This document shows positions 1-8,187 of a DNA stretch of 64,000 bases, piece by piece (positions within the stretch are counted from its first letter, which is position 1; each line of letters starts with the position of its first letter). Position numbers and translations under genes: made by a program. The DNA is taken from positions 310,001 to 374,000 of the forward strand of contig NZ_JAPWGW010000003.1 in NCBI RefSeq assembly GCF_027213945.1, written 5' to 3'. This DNA is from Henriciella marina (GTDB taxonomy: Bacteria > Pseudomonadota > Alphaproteobacteria > Caulobacterales > Hyphomonadaceae). Below the pieces are notes generated by a model that was not told the DNA's origin, did no database searches, and saw only the letters and a program-made list of their open reading frames with translations.

Positions 1-650
1 TCGGCTTTGCCCGCTTCAAGGTGCTCGCCGCCTTCGTGAACGGCCTCGCCCTGCTCGCTCTCGCCGTCTGGATTATCTGGGAAGCGATCAATCGCCTTCT
101 TGAACCGCAGCCCATCCTTGGCGGCATCCTTCTAGGCGTGGCGATCGCAGGCCTCGTCGTGAATATCATCGCCTTCTTCATTCTGCATGGCGGCGATCAT
201 GATGACCTCAATATGCGCGGCGCCATCTGGCATGTCGCAGGCGACCTTCTGGGCTCCGTCGCAGCAATCGTTGCCGCCATTCTCATCCTTGCAACAGGCT
301 GGACGCCAATTGACCCGATCCTTTCGGTTGTGGTTGCGCTGATTATCGCTGTCGGCGGTTGGCGGGTGACCCGCGAAAGCGCTCACATCCTGATCGAGGG
401 CGTGCCGCCTGGCGTCAGCCCGGACGACATAAAAGAAGACCTCGAAGCCAATCTCGAGGACGCCGCCCGCGTCACGCACATTCATGCTTGGGCCCTGACA
501 GAGCAGAAACCTCTCGTGACGCTCGAAGTGATCGCGCGCGAAGGGGCCTGTCTCGATACGGTTCGGCGCGCGGTGAAAACCCGGCTGCAACAACAGTTCG
601 GCGTCGACCACGCGACGGTCGAGGTGCGCAAGGCGCCCAACCTGCCCTGA
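1..650 (+). CDS. Cation diffusion facilitator transporter, 5'-truncated by window edge
   Basis: C-terminal two thirds of a CDF (CzcD/ZitB-type) divalent-cation/proton antiporter of the inner membrane. The frame is open to the first base, so the start lies upstream of the window. Visible: several hydrophobic helices in the first ~110 residues, a HVAGD (HxxxD) metal-site motif in the helix around residue 75, then a cytoplasmic alpha/beta domain with the THIHAW segment and conserved Val/Glu strands typical of CDF C-termini. The exact metal (Zn, Co, Cd or Fe) cannot be told from this part. It reads toward trxB with a 93-base gap and no obvious terminator. Confidence 0.9.
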   Translation, partial: GFARFKVLAAFVNGLALLALAVWIIWEAINRLLEPQPILGGILLGVAIAGLVVNIIAFFILHGGDHDDLNMRGAIWHVAGDLLGSVAAIVAAILILATGWTPIDPILSVVVALIIAVGGWRVTRESAHILIEGVPPGVSPDDIKEDLEANLEDAARVTHIHAWALTEQKPLVTLEVIAREGACLDTVRRAVKTRLQQQFGVDHATVEVRKAPNLP

Positions 651-743
651 CCGAGCGCACAGCTGCTACGCACCTAGGGGGCTTTATTCAGCGGCAAAGA
701 ATCCCCATACCTGTACCCCAGAACACAAAGACCGGAGCGGGTG

Positions 744-1712
744 ATGAGCGAGACAATCCATTCTGAAATCCTGATCATCGGGTCCGGCCCGGCAGGCTGG
801 ACAGCCGCGATCTATGGCGCCCGTGCCCTGCGCGACACACGCGTCGTCGCGGGCCTCCAGCCGGGCGGCCAGCTGACCATCACCACCGAAGTGGAAAACT
901 ATCCAGGCTTCGCTGAAATCCAGGGCCCGGAGCTCATGGAAAAGATGCGTGACCATGCCGAGAAGATGGGCACCAATGTCTCCGAAGATCACATCGCCGA
1001 GGTCGATTTCGAGAGCCGCCCCTTCCGCGCCATCGGCGAGAGCGGCACGACCTATACCGGCGACGCGGTCATCATCTGCACAGGCGCACAGGCCAAATGG
1101 CTCGGCCTGCCATCAGAGGAAAAGTATCAGGGCTTCGGTGTCTCTGCCTGTGCGACCTGCGACGGCTTCTTCTATCGCGGCAAGGAAGTCATCGTCGTTG
1201 GCGGCGGCAACACGGCCGTTGAAGAAGCGCTCTTCCTGACCAACTTCGCCTCCAAGGTCACTGTCGTGCACCGCCGCGACAGCTTCCGCGCAGAGAAGAT
1301 CCTGCAGGACCGCCTGTTCAAGCACCCCAAGGTCGAAGTGCTCTGGGATACGGTCCTTGAGGAAGTCCTCGGTGAAGACAATCCGCCCGGCGTTACCGGC
1401 GCGCGCCTGAAGAACGTAAAGTCTGGCGAAGAGGAAACGCGTGACGTGCACGGCGTCTTCATCGCGATCGGCCACGCGCCGCAGACCGAGCTCTTCAAAG
1501 GCAAGCTCGATATGAAGGCCAATGGCTACATCATTACCGAGGCGGGTACGACCAAAACGAATATTCCAGGCGTCTATGCCGCTGGCGACGTGACCGATGA
1601 GACCTATCGCCAGGCGGTCACGGCCGCTGGTATGGGCTGCATGGCCGCCCTCGAGGCCGAACACTGGCTGGAAGAACAGGTCGCCATCAACGAGGCCGTC
1701 GCCGCCGAGTAG
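744..1712 (+). CDS. trxB: Thioredoxin-disulfide reductase
   Basis: NADPH- and FAD-dependent reductase that keeps cytoplasmic thioredoxin reduced. The 322-residue protein has the usual bacterial low-Mr length. FAD-binding GSGPAG lies at about residues 13-18, the redox-active CATC at 136-139, the NADPH-binding GGGNTA at 153-158, and a C-terminal FAD motif with AAGDV near residue 280. ATG 744 is preceded by GGAG at 734-737; an in-frame GTG at 741 is a less likely start. It stands alone between the CDF transporter gene and a hydrolase gene. Confidence 0.97.
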   Translation: MSETIHSEILIIGSGPAGWTAAIYGARALRDTRVVAGLQPGGQLTITTEVENYPGFAEIQGPELMEKMRDHAEKMGTNVSEDHIAEVDFESRPFRAIGESGTTYTGDAVIICTGAQAKWLGLPSEEKYQGFGVSACATCDGFFYRGKEVIVVGGGNTAVEEALFLTNFASKVTVVHRRDSFRAEKILQDRLFKHPKVEVLWDTVLEEVLGEDNPPGVTGARLKNVKSGEEETRDVHGVFIAIGHAPQTELFKGKLDMKANGYIITEAGTTKTNIPGVYAAGDVTDETYRQAVTAAGMGCMAALEAEHWLEEQVAINEAVAAE

Positions 1713-1859
1713 TCGGCGCTATGAACGTAGTCGCCATTCCCACAGCAGACTAGTGACCTGCCACCCTTCAGCTATGCTCTGATCACATGCCCATTGCCGG
1801 GCGGCAGCCATGCTCCTAGTCTTTCTCGACAAAACGAGAAAGACGGGGAGGCAAGCGCC

Positions 1860-2999
1860 ATGGCGAACGGCACGGTGCACGGAAAGGCTGACGAGAAATT
1901 CGCAGCGGTGCGAGAACAATTTGAGAAAAACCTGTCGAGCGGGGCCGATATCGGCGCGTCGTTCTGCGTGACCAAGGATGGCGAGACGATCATCGATCTC
2001 TGGGGCGGTCATGCCGATCCGGAAAAGACGCGGCCTTGGGAAAAAGACACCATCGTCAACGTCTATTCGACGACCAAGACGATGGCGGCGCTCGTCGCCC
2101 TCTATCTCGCCGACAAGGGTCTCATCGATTTCGATGCCCCTGTGGCTGAGTACTGGCCGGAATTTGCCGCCAACGGCAAGGAGAAGGTCAAGGTCTCGCA
2201 CCTGATGAGCCATTCGGCAGGCCTGCCTGGCTGGACCGAGCCCACCGATAAGGACATGCTGTACGACTGGGACCTCGCGACCAGCCTTCTGGCCGCCCAG
2301 GCCCCCATGTGGGAGCCCGGCACAGCCCCCGGCTATCACGCGCTCTCGCAAGGCTATCTGGTTGGCGAGGTCATTCGCCGCGCCTCCGGCCGCACGGTTG
2401 GCACGGTCTTCGGCGAAGAGATCGCTGGCCCGCTTGATGCCGACTTCCATATCGGCCTGCCTGCCTCGGAAGATACCCGTGTCGCAGACCTGCAGCCGCC
2501 CCCTGCCCCGGCCGGCGGGATGAGCTTTACATCCGACATCAAGAAGGCGGCCTTCTCCAACCCGGCCATAGACGTCATGGAAACGCGCACGCGTGAGTGG
2601 CGCGGGGCCGAGATCCCGGCAGCTGGCGGCACCGGTAATGCGCGCTCTGTCGCCCAAATCCACACCATCCTCGCCAATGGCGGCATGTCCGGCGGAAAAC
2701 GGTTCCTGTCGGAGGCCGGTTGCCGCAAGGCGCTCGAGTGCCAGGTTGAAGGAACAGACCTTGTGCTGGACATGCCCGTGCGCTTCGGCATGGGCTTTGG
2801 CCTTTCCGGGCCGATGTCGCCTGCCCTTCATGAGGAGGCGATGTTCTGGGGCGGGTATGGCGGCTCTATCGTGCTCATCGACATGGCCGCCCACACGACA
2901 ATCGCCTACGCCATGAACCGCATGGAAGGCACGACCACCGGCGACATGCGCGCCATCGAACTTGCCGCAGCCACCTGGCAGGCGCTCGCCGCGACCTAG
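1860..2999 (+). CDS. Serine hydrolase, beta-lactamase/esterase EstB fold
   Basis: A 379-residue class C beta-lactamase-fold hydrolase (family of EstB-type esterases and D-aminopeptidases). The nucleophile motif STTK (SxxK) is at residues 70-73, and a PGYHALSQGY segment near residue 160 supplies the Tyr of the second motif. A Gly-rich strand WGGYGGS near the C-terminus matches the third motif. There is no signal peptide, so a cytoplasmic esterase is more likely than a true beta-lactamase. ATG 1860 is chosen because GGGGAGG ends at 1851; a TTG at 1794 would add 22 residues without a ribosome site. The stop lies 7 bases before the next gene, suggesting co-transcription. Confidence 0.88.
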   Translation: MANGTVHGKADEKFAAVREQFEKNLSSGADIGASFCVTKDGETIIDLWGGHADPEKTRPWEKDTIVNVYSTTKTMAALVALYLADKGLIDFDAPVAEYWPEFAANGKEKVKVSHLMSHSAGLPGWTEPTDKDMLYDWDLATSLLAAQAPMWEPGTAPGYHALSQGYLVGEVIRRASGRTVGTVFGEEIAGPLDADFHIGLPASEDTRVADLQPPPAPAGGMSFTSDIKKAAFSNPAIDVMETRTREWRGAEIPAAGGTGNARSVAQIHTILANGGMSGGKRFLSEAGCRKALECQVEGTDLVLDMPVRFGMGFGLSGPMSPALHEEAMFWGGYGGSIVLIDMAAHTTIAYAMNRMEGTTTGDMRAIELAAATWQALAAT

Positions 3000-3006
3000 G
3001 AGTATC

Positions 3007-4113
3007 ATGGAAACCCTTGAGGCAGACCTTGTCGTCATCGGCGCCGGCGTCATCGGGCTTGCCGTGGCCCGCGCCTGCGCCCGCAAGGGGCGCGATGTCA
3101 TCGTGCTTGAAGCCGAAGACCTGATCGCGAGCCATACCTCCTCGCGCAATTCAGAAGTCATCCATGCCGGGCTCTATTATCCCCAAGGGTCACTGAAAGC
3201 GCGATTCTGCGTCGAAGGCCGCCGCAAGCTCTACGCCTATCTCCAAGACCACAGTGTCGAGTACAGGAATTGCGGCAAGCTCGTCGTCGCCCATCCTGAG
3301 GAAGAGGATCAGCTCTCAGATATCCTCTCCCGCGCCCGCGATAATGGTGTTGAGGACCTCAAAATCATCCCCGGCGTCGAAGCCCGGCGGCTGGAGCCAG
3401 CCCTCAGCGAAGACATAACTGCGGCCATCCACTCTCCGGTCTCAGGTATCTTCGACAGCCATGGCTACTTTCTCGCCCTTCAGGGAGAGCTGGAGGACGC
3501 AGGCGGCATGATCGCGTTCGGCACGCCCGTAACCGAAGGCGCGCGCACCGAAGAAGGCGTCGAGCTTATCACTGGCGGCAATGCTCCTTCAAAGATCACC
3601 GCCCGCACCGTCATCAATTGCTCCGGCCACCGTTCGATAGAGCTTGCCCGCCTGATCGACGCAGACATCGACCTGCCAGCACCGCACTATGTGAAGGGCA
3701 GCTATTTCAGCATACTCGGCAGGACGCCTTTTTCGCGGCTTATCTACCCGATGCCGGGCCGTGCCAGTCTCGGCCTGCACCTCACCGTAGACCTCGCAGG
3801 CCGCGGCAAACTTGGCCCCGACGCTGAATGGTTGGCGAACGATGCCAGACCTCCCTTCGACTATCAGGTCGATCCCGCACGCGCGCCACTCTTCTACGAA
3901 TCTGCCCGCCGTTACTGGCCCGGCCTGCCGGATCGTGCGCTGACCCCGGACTATGCGGGCGTGCGGCCCAAGATCGTTGAGAAAGGCGCGCCCTCTGGCG
4001 ACTTCATGATCCGCAAGGAAAGCGAACACCTCATTCACCTCATTGGCATAGAGAGCCCCGGCCTTACCTCTTCACTCGCCATCGCAGACCATGTCGCAGG
4101 CCTGCTGGATTAG
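3007..4113 (+). CDS. FAD-dependent oxidoreductase, L-2-hydroxyglutarate oxidase-like
   Basis: 368-residue DAO-family flavoprotein. An N-terminal Rossmann motif GAGVIG (residues 12-17) is followed by the acidic end of strand 2 (VLEAE). The segments SHTSSRNSEVIHAG and YYPQGSLKA, and the C-terminal IGIESPGLTSSLAIA, match L-2-hydroxyglutarate dehydrogenase/oxidase (LhgO, L2HGDH) and its bacterial relatives. These oxidise L-2-hydroxyglutarate to 2-oxoglutarate, passing electrons to O2 or quinone. The start is 7 bases after the preceding stop, so the two form a likely bicistron. Substrate is inferred from family resemblance; another 2-hydroxyacid or an amino acid is possible. Confidence 0.85.
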   Translation: METLEADLVVIGAGVIGLAVARACARKGRDVIVLEAEDLIASHTSSRNSEVIHAGLYYPQGSLKARFCVEGRRKLYAYLQDHSVEYRNCGKLVVAHPEEEDQLSDILSRARDNGVEDLKIIPGVEARRLEPALSEDITAAIHSPVSGIFDSHGYFLALQGELEDAGGMIAFGTPVTEGARTEEGVELITGGNAPSKITARTVINCSGHRSIELARLIDADIDLPAPHYVKGSYFSILGRTPFSRLIYPMPGRASLGLHLTVDLAGRGKLGPDAEWLANDARPPFDYQVDPARAPLFYESARRYWPGLPDRALTPDYAGVRPKIVEKGAPSGDFMIRKESEHLIHLIGIESPGLTSSLAIADHVAGLLD

Positions 4114-4201
4114 GCGGTTGCACGAGCGAACGGCAATGTGTATTCAGCCCGCTTCGCAGCCCCTTATGTGGCAGGCCGCGAGACGCCCTATGGGCCCTAT
4201 C

Positions 4202-4278
4202 GGTTCGGTAGCTCAGCTGGTTAGAGCGCACGACTCATAATCGTGAGGTCGGGAGTTCAAGTCTCCCCCGAACCACCA
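4202..4278 (+). tRNA. tRNA with CAU anticodon (elongator Met, or Ile2)
   Basis: Complete 77-base cloverleaf. Acceptor stem GGTTCGG (4202-4208) pairs with CCGAACC (4268-4274); D stem GCTC/GAGC; anticodon stem CACGA/TCGTG around loop CTCATAA (4234-4240), so the anticodon is CAT; T stem GGGAG/CTCCC with loop TTCAAGT. Discriminator A and a genomically encoded CCA end at 4278. It lacks the mismatched first acceptor pair of an initiator tRNA. The acceptor has T-A at position 4, more like elongator Met than lysidine-modified Ile2 (C4-G69 in E. coli), but this does not settle identity. Confidence 0.97.
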
Positions 4279-4369
4279 CTTCATTTTCGTTTTATTTCGC
4301 AACGGTAGTCAGACGACCGACGCTCGTCGCTGCGCTTCAGGCTTTCGCGTAACGTGTCTTGCCCCAGTG

Positions 4370-4645
4370 TTAACTGGTCGCTTCACGCATACGCTTCGAC
4401 TTCTGGCTCCGGGCAGGCTGCCAGAGGTATCGGTAGACCCCGAACAGGTTGATACCGAGCAGCACGATGTTCTGAAGCGCAAGTGGCGCCTCTTCCTGCA
4501 TCGTGGAGGCCCAGACCCATGCGGCTGAGGATAGAGAGAAAATCAGAAAGCCGACACCAGACCATTTGGCCCCGGCATTCAAGGAAACCAGCAGTGCTGC
4601 GAGGATACATGAGAGCGAAGCAAACCATGTCAGGACATCAACCAT
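4370..4645 (-). CDS. Small membrane protein, third gene of YcgG-DUF1989 operon
   Basis: 91-residue protein with about three hydrophobic helices (residues ~5-22, ~28-45 and ~55-72) and a basic C-terminal tail. The segment QNIVLLGINLFGVYRYL resembles short inner-membrane proteins of the PnuC/CBU_0592-like type, but I do not recognise a named family. ATG 4645 has GAGGAG upstream on the minus strand and overlaps the stop of the DUF1989 gene by 8 bases, so translation is probably coupled. It may be a permease or membrane partner for the two upstream products; that role is inferred from position only. Confidence 0.7.
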   Translation of the reverse strand: MVDVLTWFASLSCILAALLVSLNAGAKWSGVGFLIFSLSSAAWVWASTMQEEAPLALQNIVLLGINLFGVYRYLWQPARSQKSKRMREATS

Positions 4646-5240
4646 GGTCTTGCTCCTCAGGCAGGAGTTCAAAGTCGATCGGCTTGTAGGTATGATTGTT
4701 GGACTGGCCTGCAGAGCAGGCGGTCAGCGCTACGATCATATCCATCTCGGCACGCAGCTGGATCGAATCTCCCGCCTTGCTCAGCGGGGGCCTGACTTCG
4801 ATTTCGCCTGTGTCGCTATCTACCGCCACGCGCATGAAAATATTGAAGGCGATCGGCACCCGGTCTGGTTCAATGCCGTAAGGTTCCAGCGCCATCTCCA
4901 GATTGCCCTGACAGCCTGGCGGTGGATCGGTCTCATCATAGAGTTTGCGAAACATCTCACGCGAGCAGGGCGTAAGCGTGAAGTCATGGCGCTTTACGTC
5001 GTCGGCGATGATCTCGAACATCGGATTGCTCCGATTGGAGTAGAGAATGTCACCCGTCGTGAGAAACATCCTGCTCGCATAGTCGATGGAACGACCGGAC
5101 GAGAGATACTCCTTCGTATCGGCCGCGCTGAATGCGACCATGTCCGAAACCTGTTCGCCCTGCGGGTCAGTGACCTTGAGGATTTCGCCTTTTTTCAGCG
5201 TGAAGCCCTTACCGGACCTCGGAGGGATTCTCACCGTCAA
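4638..5240 (-). CDS. DUF1989 / urea carboxylase-associated family protein
   Basis: 200-residue cytoplasmic protein of the DUF1989 family. Family features are VTDPQGEQVSDMVAF near the N-terminus, TPCSREMF (Cys 92), GCQGNLEMAL (Cys 110), then FNIFMRV and ALTACSAG (Cys 175). These cysteines are plausible metal ligands. Characterised relatives are the carboxyguanidine deiminase subunits CgdA/CgdB, formerly called urea carboxylase-associated proteins; no urea or guanidine carboxylase gene is present here. The start is set at TTG 5240: AAGGAG sits 8 bases upstream and the TTG overlaps the previous stop as TTGA. A longer form from TTG 5276 would overlap the neighbour by 40 bases. Confidence 0.85.
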   Translation of the reverse strand: MTVRIPPRSGKGFTLKKGEILKVTDPQGEQVSDMVAFSAADTKEYLSSGRSIDYASRMFLTTGDILYSNRSNPMFEIIADDVKRHDFTLTPCSREMFRKLYDETDPPPGCQGNLEMALEPYGIEPDRVPIAFNIFMRVAVDSDTGEIEVRPPLSKAGDSIQLRAEMDMIVALTACSAGQSNNHTYKPIDFELLPEEQDHG

Positions 5241-5911
5241 CTTGCCAACTCCTTTTTCTCGAATGGACAGACCCAATCGGATTTGACCTCTCGGCCGCTA
5301 TACTGCGCGGCGGCCGCGCCAAAACCGTGATCGGCCAGCATCGGATTGATCGACCCCGACAGCTCCTTGTCCCGCTCGCGAATGACGCTCTGCAATTTGT
5401 CGTACCGCCGGTCTTCCCGAAGCCGTTCGAACTGATCATGCGAATTGAAGACCAGCACAGGGTATTCGAACCGGCGCGCCGGCCGGGATGCAGCAGGATG
5501 CAGGCCAACCACGAAGAAGGGATGGCCGCCGAGGCTCATTGAAAAGTGGCTGGACTGAGGGTCCTCTGACACATTATCCGCCCAGGACCGACCGGCAGCG
5601 ACGTCGAGATTGTGGAGCGACTGGAGCCGATCCCACAGCGCGCGCTCGAAGTCAGTCTCCGTCGGCGGTATTTCATCGGGAAAGATGGCGGCGAAGGATT
5701 GAACGACCGGGCTGTTCACATCGATGGCGCTGAGAAATTTCGTCAGCTCTCGCTGAAGCTCAAAATCGTCAGAGGTGCGCAGGATGGACCGGTAACAACG
5801 GGTTTCGAGCCCTTGGCGAACCAGTGCCGACTTGGCCCCAACGCAGGGAAAGTTGTCCGAAGAAATGAAATCTTCGAAGCGTTCTACAACCGGATCTTGG
5901 CCGTTTGTCAT
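5237..5911 (-). CDS. YqcI/YcgG family protein, GntA-like heme-dependent N-hydroxylase family
   Basis: 224-residue protein of the YqcI/YcgG family. Family features: NFPCVGAKSAL at residues 20-30; GGHPFFVVGLHP around 130-140, carrying the candidate heme-ligand His residues; PVLVFNSHDQFE; GSINPMLADHG; and a C-terminal QYSGR...WVCPF. The best studied member, GntA of guanitoxin biosynthesis, is a heme-dependent N-hydroxylase of a guanidine group. First gene of a three-gene operon whose second member is DUF1989. ATG 5911 has GGAGA about 7 bases upstream. The family call is firm; reaction and substrate are inferred. Confidence 0.85.
   Translation of the reverse strand: MTNGQDPVVERFEDFISSDNFPCVGAKSALVRQGLETRCYRSILRTSDDFELQRELTKFLSAIDVNSPVVQSFAAIFPDEIPPTETDFERALWDRLQSLHNLDVAAGRSWADNVSEDPQSSHFSMSLGGHPFFVVGLHPAASRPARRFEYPVLVFNSHDQFERLREDRRYDKLQSVIRERDKELSGSINPMLADHGFGAAAAQYSGREVKSDWVCPFEKKELAS
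5249..5254 (-). promoter_or_regulatory. Shine-Dalgarno site that sets the DUF1989 start
   Basis: On the minus strand AAGGAG (5254-5249) lies 8 bases before TTG 5240-5238, inside the last codons of the YcgG-family gene. The TTG shares bases with that gene's TGA stop. This argues for re-initiation at the stop rather than at TTG 5276, which has no comparable site. Confidence 0.7.
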
Positions 5912-6033
5912 ATGATGTCTCCATTAGACGAGCGCATCATAAACTCCGGCCGAAGTTTCATAGTTCCGATACCACCTCGCATTGAGGCGATTCATGGCAC
6001 CGCAACTTATCCGAGGTTATTCGAATGAGTAGC

Positions 6034-6057
6034 TTTTCCGGCAAACAAGCCGGAAAA
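6034..6057 (-). terminator. Probable terminator of the iron-uptake operon
   Basis: Perfect 9-bp inverted repeat TTTTCCGGC / GCCGGAAAA around a 6-base loop, 18 bases past the stop of the PepSY gene. The T run is part of the stem, so it could act in either direction; only the minus-strand operon ends here. Confidence 0.6.
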
Positions 6058-6074
6058 CAGTTCCGCGTTCCCTT

Positions 6075-7559
6075 CTAGGGCCGCGCGGCGACTGCAGAAG
6101 AAGGCGTCGAAGACCGTTCTGACAGAAGGGGCCATACCATGAGCAGCAGACCTGCAATCATGAAGCATAGGCTGACAGCCCACACATGTGGCCACTGATA
6201 GCTTTCAGTGAAACGCACCGCGTGCACACCAACAGCGGCAAAGAATGAAACCCCCAGGCCAAATCGCATCCAGCGCGCTGTCTTCACCTGATCGCCCAGC
6301 ACCAGCCCGAGCCCGCATAGCGCCACCGCTCCCAGCCAGAACAATCCAGTCAGGGTGACCATGCCGATACCGAGCAGGCTCACCGCCAGCGTTGCCGCCA
6401 GCAGGGCCGGGCTGCCCCAGACGAACGCCGCCCATGCCGCCTCAAGACGTGGCATGCCGCGCCCGGCTTCTGCCCGCTTCAGGAAGTAGATATTGAGACC
6501 TGCGGCCACCACGATGCAGAGGCCGACCCCCATTAGGAAATAGGCCACTTTCATGGCGAGCCCGCCAAAGTCGCCAAAGTGGAGCCGGTAGGTCGACATG
6601 GCGATCTGCTTGCCTGCTTCCCCGTCTGTATAGCCAGCCTTGCCGGTATAGGTGCCTGCTGCGTCAAACTCGTACATCTCGCCATAGGCCAGCCGGTCGG
6701 TGTGCTGGCCATAGATGGTGGTTTGCTGGCTTGCCGTACCGGGGTCGTGCACGATCGCAAGGAAAGGATTAACGGCAGGCGCCATCTCTTCCAGCGTGAT
6801 CATCGCCGTACTGACATCGGCAAGCGGCGCCGGGCTCTCATCGATTTCGCCCTCGGCCCCGAAAATGGACTCGGTCAGCGCGCGAGGATCGCCGTCAAAG
6901 CTCGTCTGCGCGAGTACCATCGCCACCACAACGAACAGACCGATCATCGCACCGGTCAATGCGATCGCGATCGTGAAGGGCGCGGTCCAGACGCTGAGCC
7001 GGTTGTGCAAGTCGGCCTGCACCAGCCGAGCCTGGCCCTTTGTGCGCAGGCGGAATGCATCGCGGAAGATGCGCGGATGGGCCAGAAGGCCAGAGACCGC
7101 CATCGCGACCAGCATGACGCCCAGTATGGCGACCACGATCATGCCGAAACTGGTCGGCAGGCTGAGATAGTAGTGAAGATGGACAAGGAAGTCGTTCCAC
7201 GGCGTCTCATAACCGCCCGTCATCGCCCCCTGCGCATTGGCCGTTTCCAGCCCGTCATCGCCGCCGACAACGAAACGCTGCCAGTTGTCGCGTGGCAGGT
7301 AGAGATAGAGATGGGTCGTGCTGGGTTGCGCCTCGAAGACATTATTGGCGGCCGCCTGCGCGACCTCTGGCGACACGGTCTCAACGGGTGCCTGAACCGG
7401 GTTTTCCCACCAGCCAATCTCGTCCTCGAACATCGCCACCGTGCCCGACAGGCAGACGATGAACATAAGCGCGCTGATCACTAGCCCCATAACCGAATGC
7501 GCCGACAGGGATCTGTCGACGCGCGCCTTGCTGGACTTTGGCCAGATGGAAGTCGCCAT
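6075..7559 (-). CDS. PepSY-associated transmembrane protein
   Basis: 494-residue inner-membrane protein of the PepSY-TM family. A long helix near residues 20-40 ends in FEDEI and is followed by a periplasmic PepSY region. Further helices sit around residues 150-180, 205-235 and 330-355, with four near the C-terminus. Such proteins are commonly encoded beside TonB-dependent siderophore receptors and are thought to help iron release or reduction in the periplasm. ATG 7559 is used because AAAGGAA lies upstream; the longer reading frame adds a low-complexity Arg-rich stretch. Third gene of the operon led by the receptor, 14 bases after the previous stop. Confidence 0.85.
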   Translation of the reverse strand: MATSIWPKSSKARVDRSLSAHSVMGLVISALMFIVCLSGTVAMFEDEIGWWENPVQAPVETVSPEVAQAAANNVFEAQPSTTHLYLYLPRDNWQRFVVGGDDGLETANAQGAMTGGYETPWNDFLVHLHYYLSLPTSFGMIVVAILGVMLVAMAVSGLLAHPRIFRDAFRLRTKGQARLVQADLHNRLSVWTAPFTIAIALTGAMIGLFVVVAMVLAQTSFDGDPRALTESIFGAEGEIDESPAPLADVSTAMITLEEMAPAVNPFLAIVHDPGTASQQTTIYGQHTDRLAYGEMYEFDAAGTYTGKAGYTDGEAGKQIAMSTYRLHFGDFGGLAMKVAYFLMGVGLCIVVAAGLNIYFLKRAEAGRGMPRLEAAWAAFVWGSPALLAATLAVSLLGIGMVTLTGLFWLGAVALCGLGLVLGDQVKTARWMRFGLGVSFFAAVGVHAVRFTESYQWPHVWAVSLCFMIAGLLLMVWPLLSERSSTPSSAVAARP

Positions 7560-7573
7560 GAGAAAATTCCTTT

Positions 7574-8161
7574 CTAGAGCGGCGCGAAGGCGGCGATGAG
7601 ACTGACGACGAGCGCGCCGCCCGCATAAGCAGAGCGCCGCCCTGCCCGCGGCACCATGAGAAGCAGAACGGATACGACGGCCCATATCACAACGGACGCG
7701 ATAATGGTGGTCGCCCCCGCTGTCGCCACGCTGACCGATGCGGCGCGCATGAGTTTGAACAGGCCAGCTGCGCTGAATAGGGCAATGCCACCAGCGATTG
7801 GGCCGGTGAGCAGGAAGGTCCAGACACCCGCAAGCCCGCTCAGCGCGCGATTGGAGGACAGGACAGGCGTTTCACCGACCCCCGCACGCTGGCGAACACC
7901 CGCCACAGGAAGCGCCACACCTCTCATTATCGGTATGGCGAGGTAGATGCACGCGGTCACCATCACGATGACGCTGATCTGTGCCAGCCCGCGGTCACCA
8001 TTCGCCACGAAACCAGAAACCAGCGCCGCGGCCAGCAGTCCCCAGCCGCCCGCTATGTGGAAGGGCCGGCCAGGCCGCTTCCACGCAGTGTACAGCAAGC
8101 AGAGACCGCCAAGCCCCGCAGCAGCGGCCAGAAGGAACAGGCTCCATTCAAACGTGCTCAT
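7574..8161 (-). CDS. Hypothetical multi-pass membrane protein in iron operon
   Basis: 195-residue protein with about six hydrophobic segments: residues 5-22, 35-52, 60-78, 108-130, 140-162 and 170-192. I recognise no catalytic motif. It lies 26 bases after the receptor stop and 14 bases before the PepSY gene, so the three are surely co-transcribed. Such small membrane proteins often sit between receptor and PepSY genes in alphaproteobacterial iron loci; a role in iron transfer across the inner membrane is a guess from context. Confidence 0.75.
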   Translation of the reverse strand: MSTFEWSLFLLAAAAGLGGLCLLYTAWKRPGRPFHIAGGWGLLAAALVSGFVANGDRGLAQISVIVMVTACIYLAIPIMRGVALPVAGVRQRAGVGETPVLSSNRALSGLAGVWTFLLTGPIAGGIALFSAAGLFKLMRAASVSVATAGATTIIASVVIWAVVSVLLLMVPRAGRRSAYAGGALVVSLIAAFAPL

Positions 8162-8187
8162 GACGGACGGTCTCCCCTACTGGTTGG

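Noticed and set aside
1719-3161. 480-codon minus-strand open frame opposite the serine hydrolase and flavoprotein genes
   Set aside because: It is the antisense shadow of two well-supported plus-strand genes; the codon pattern is the complement of theirs and no family match is visible.
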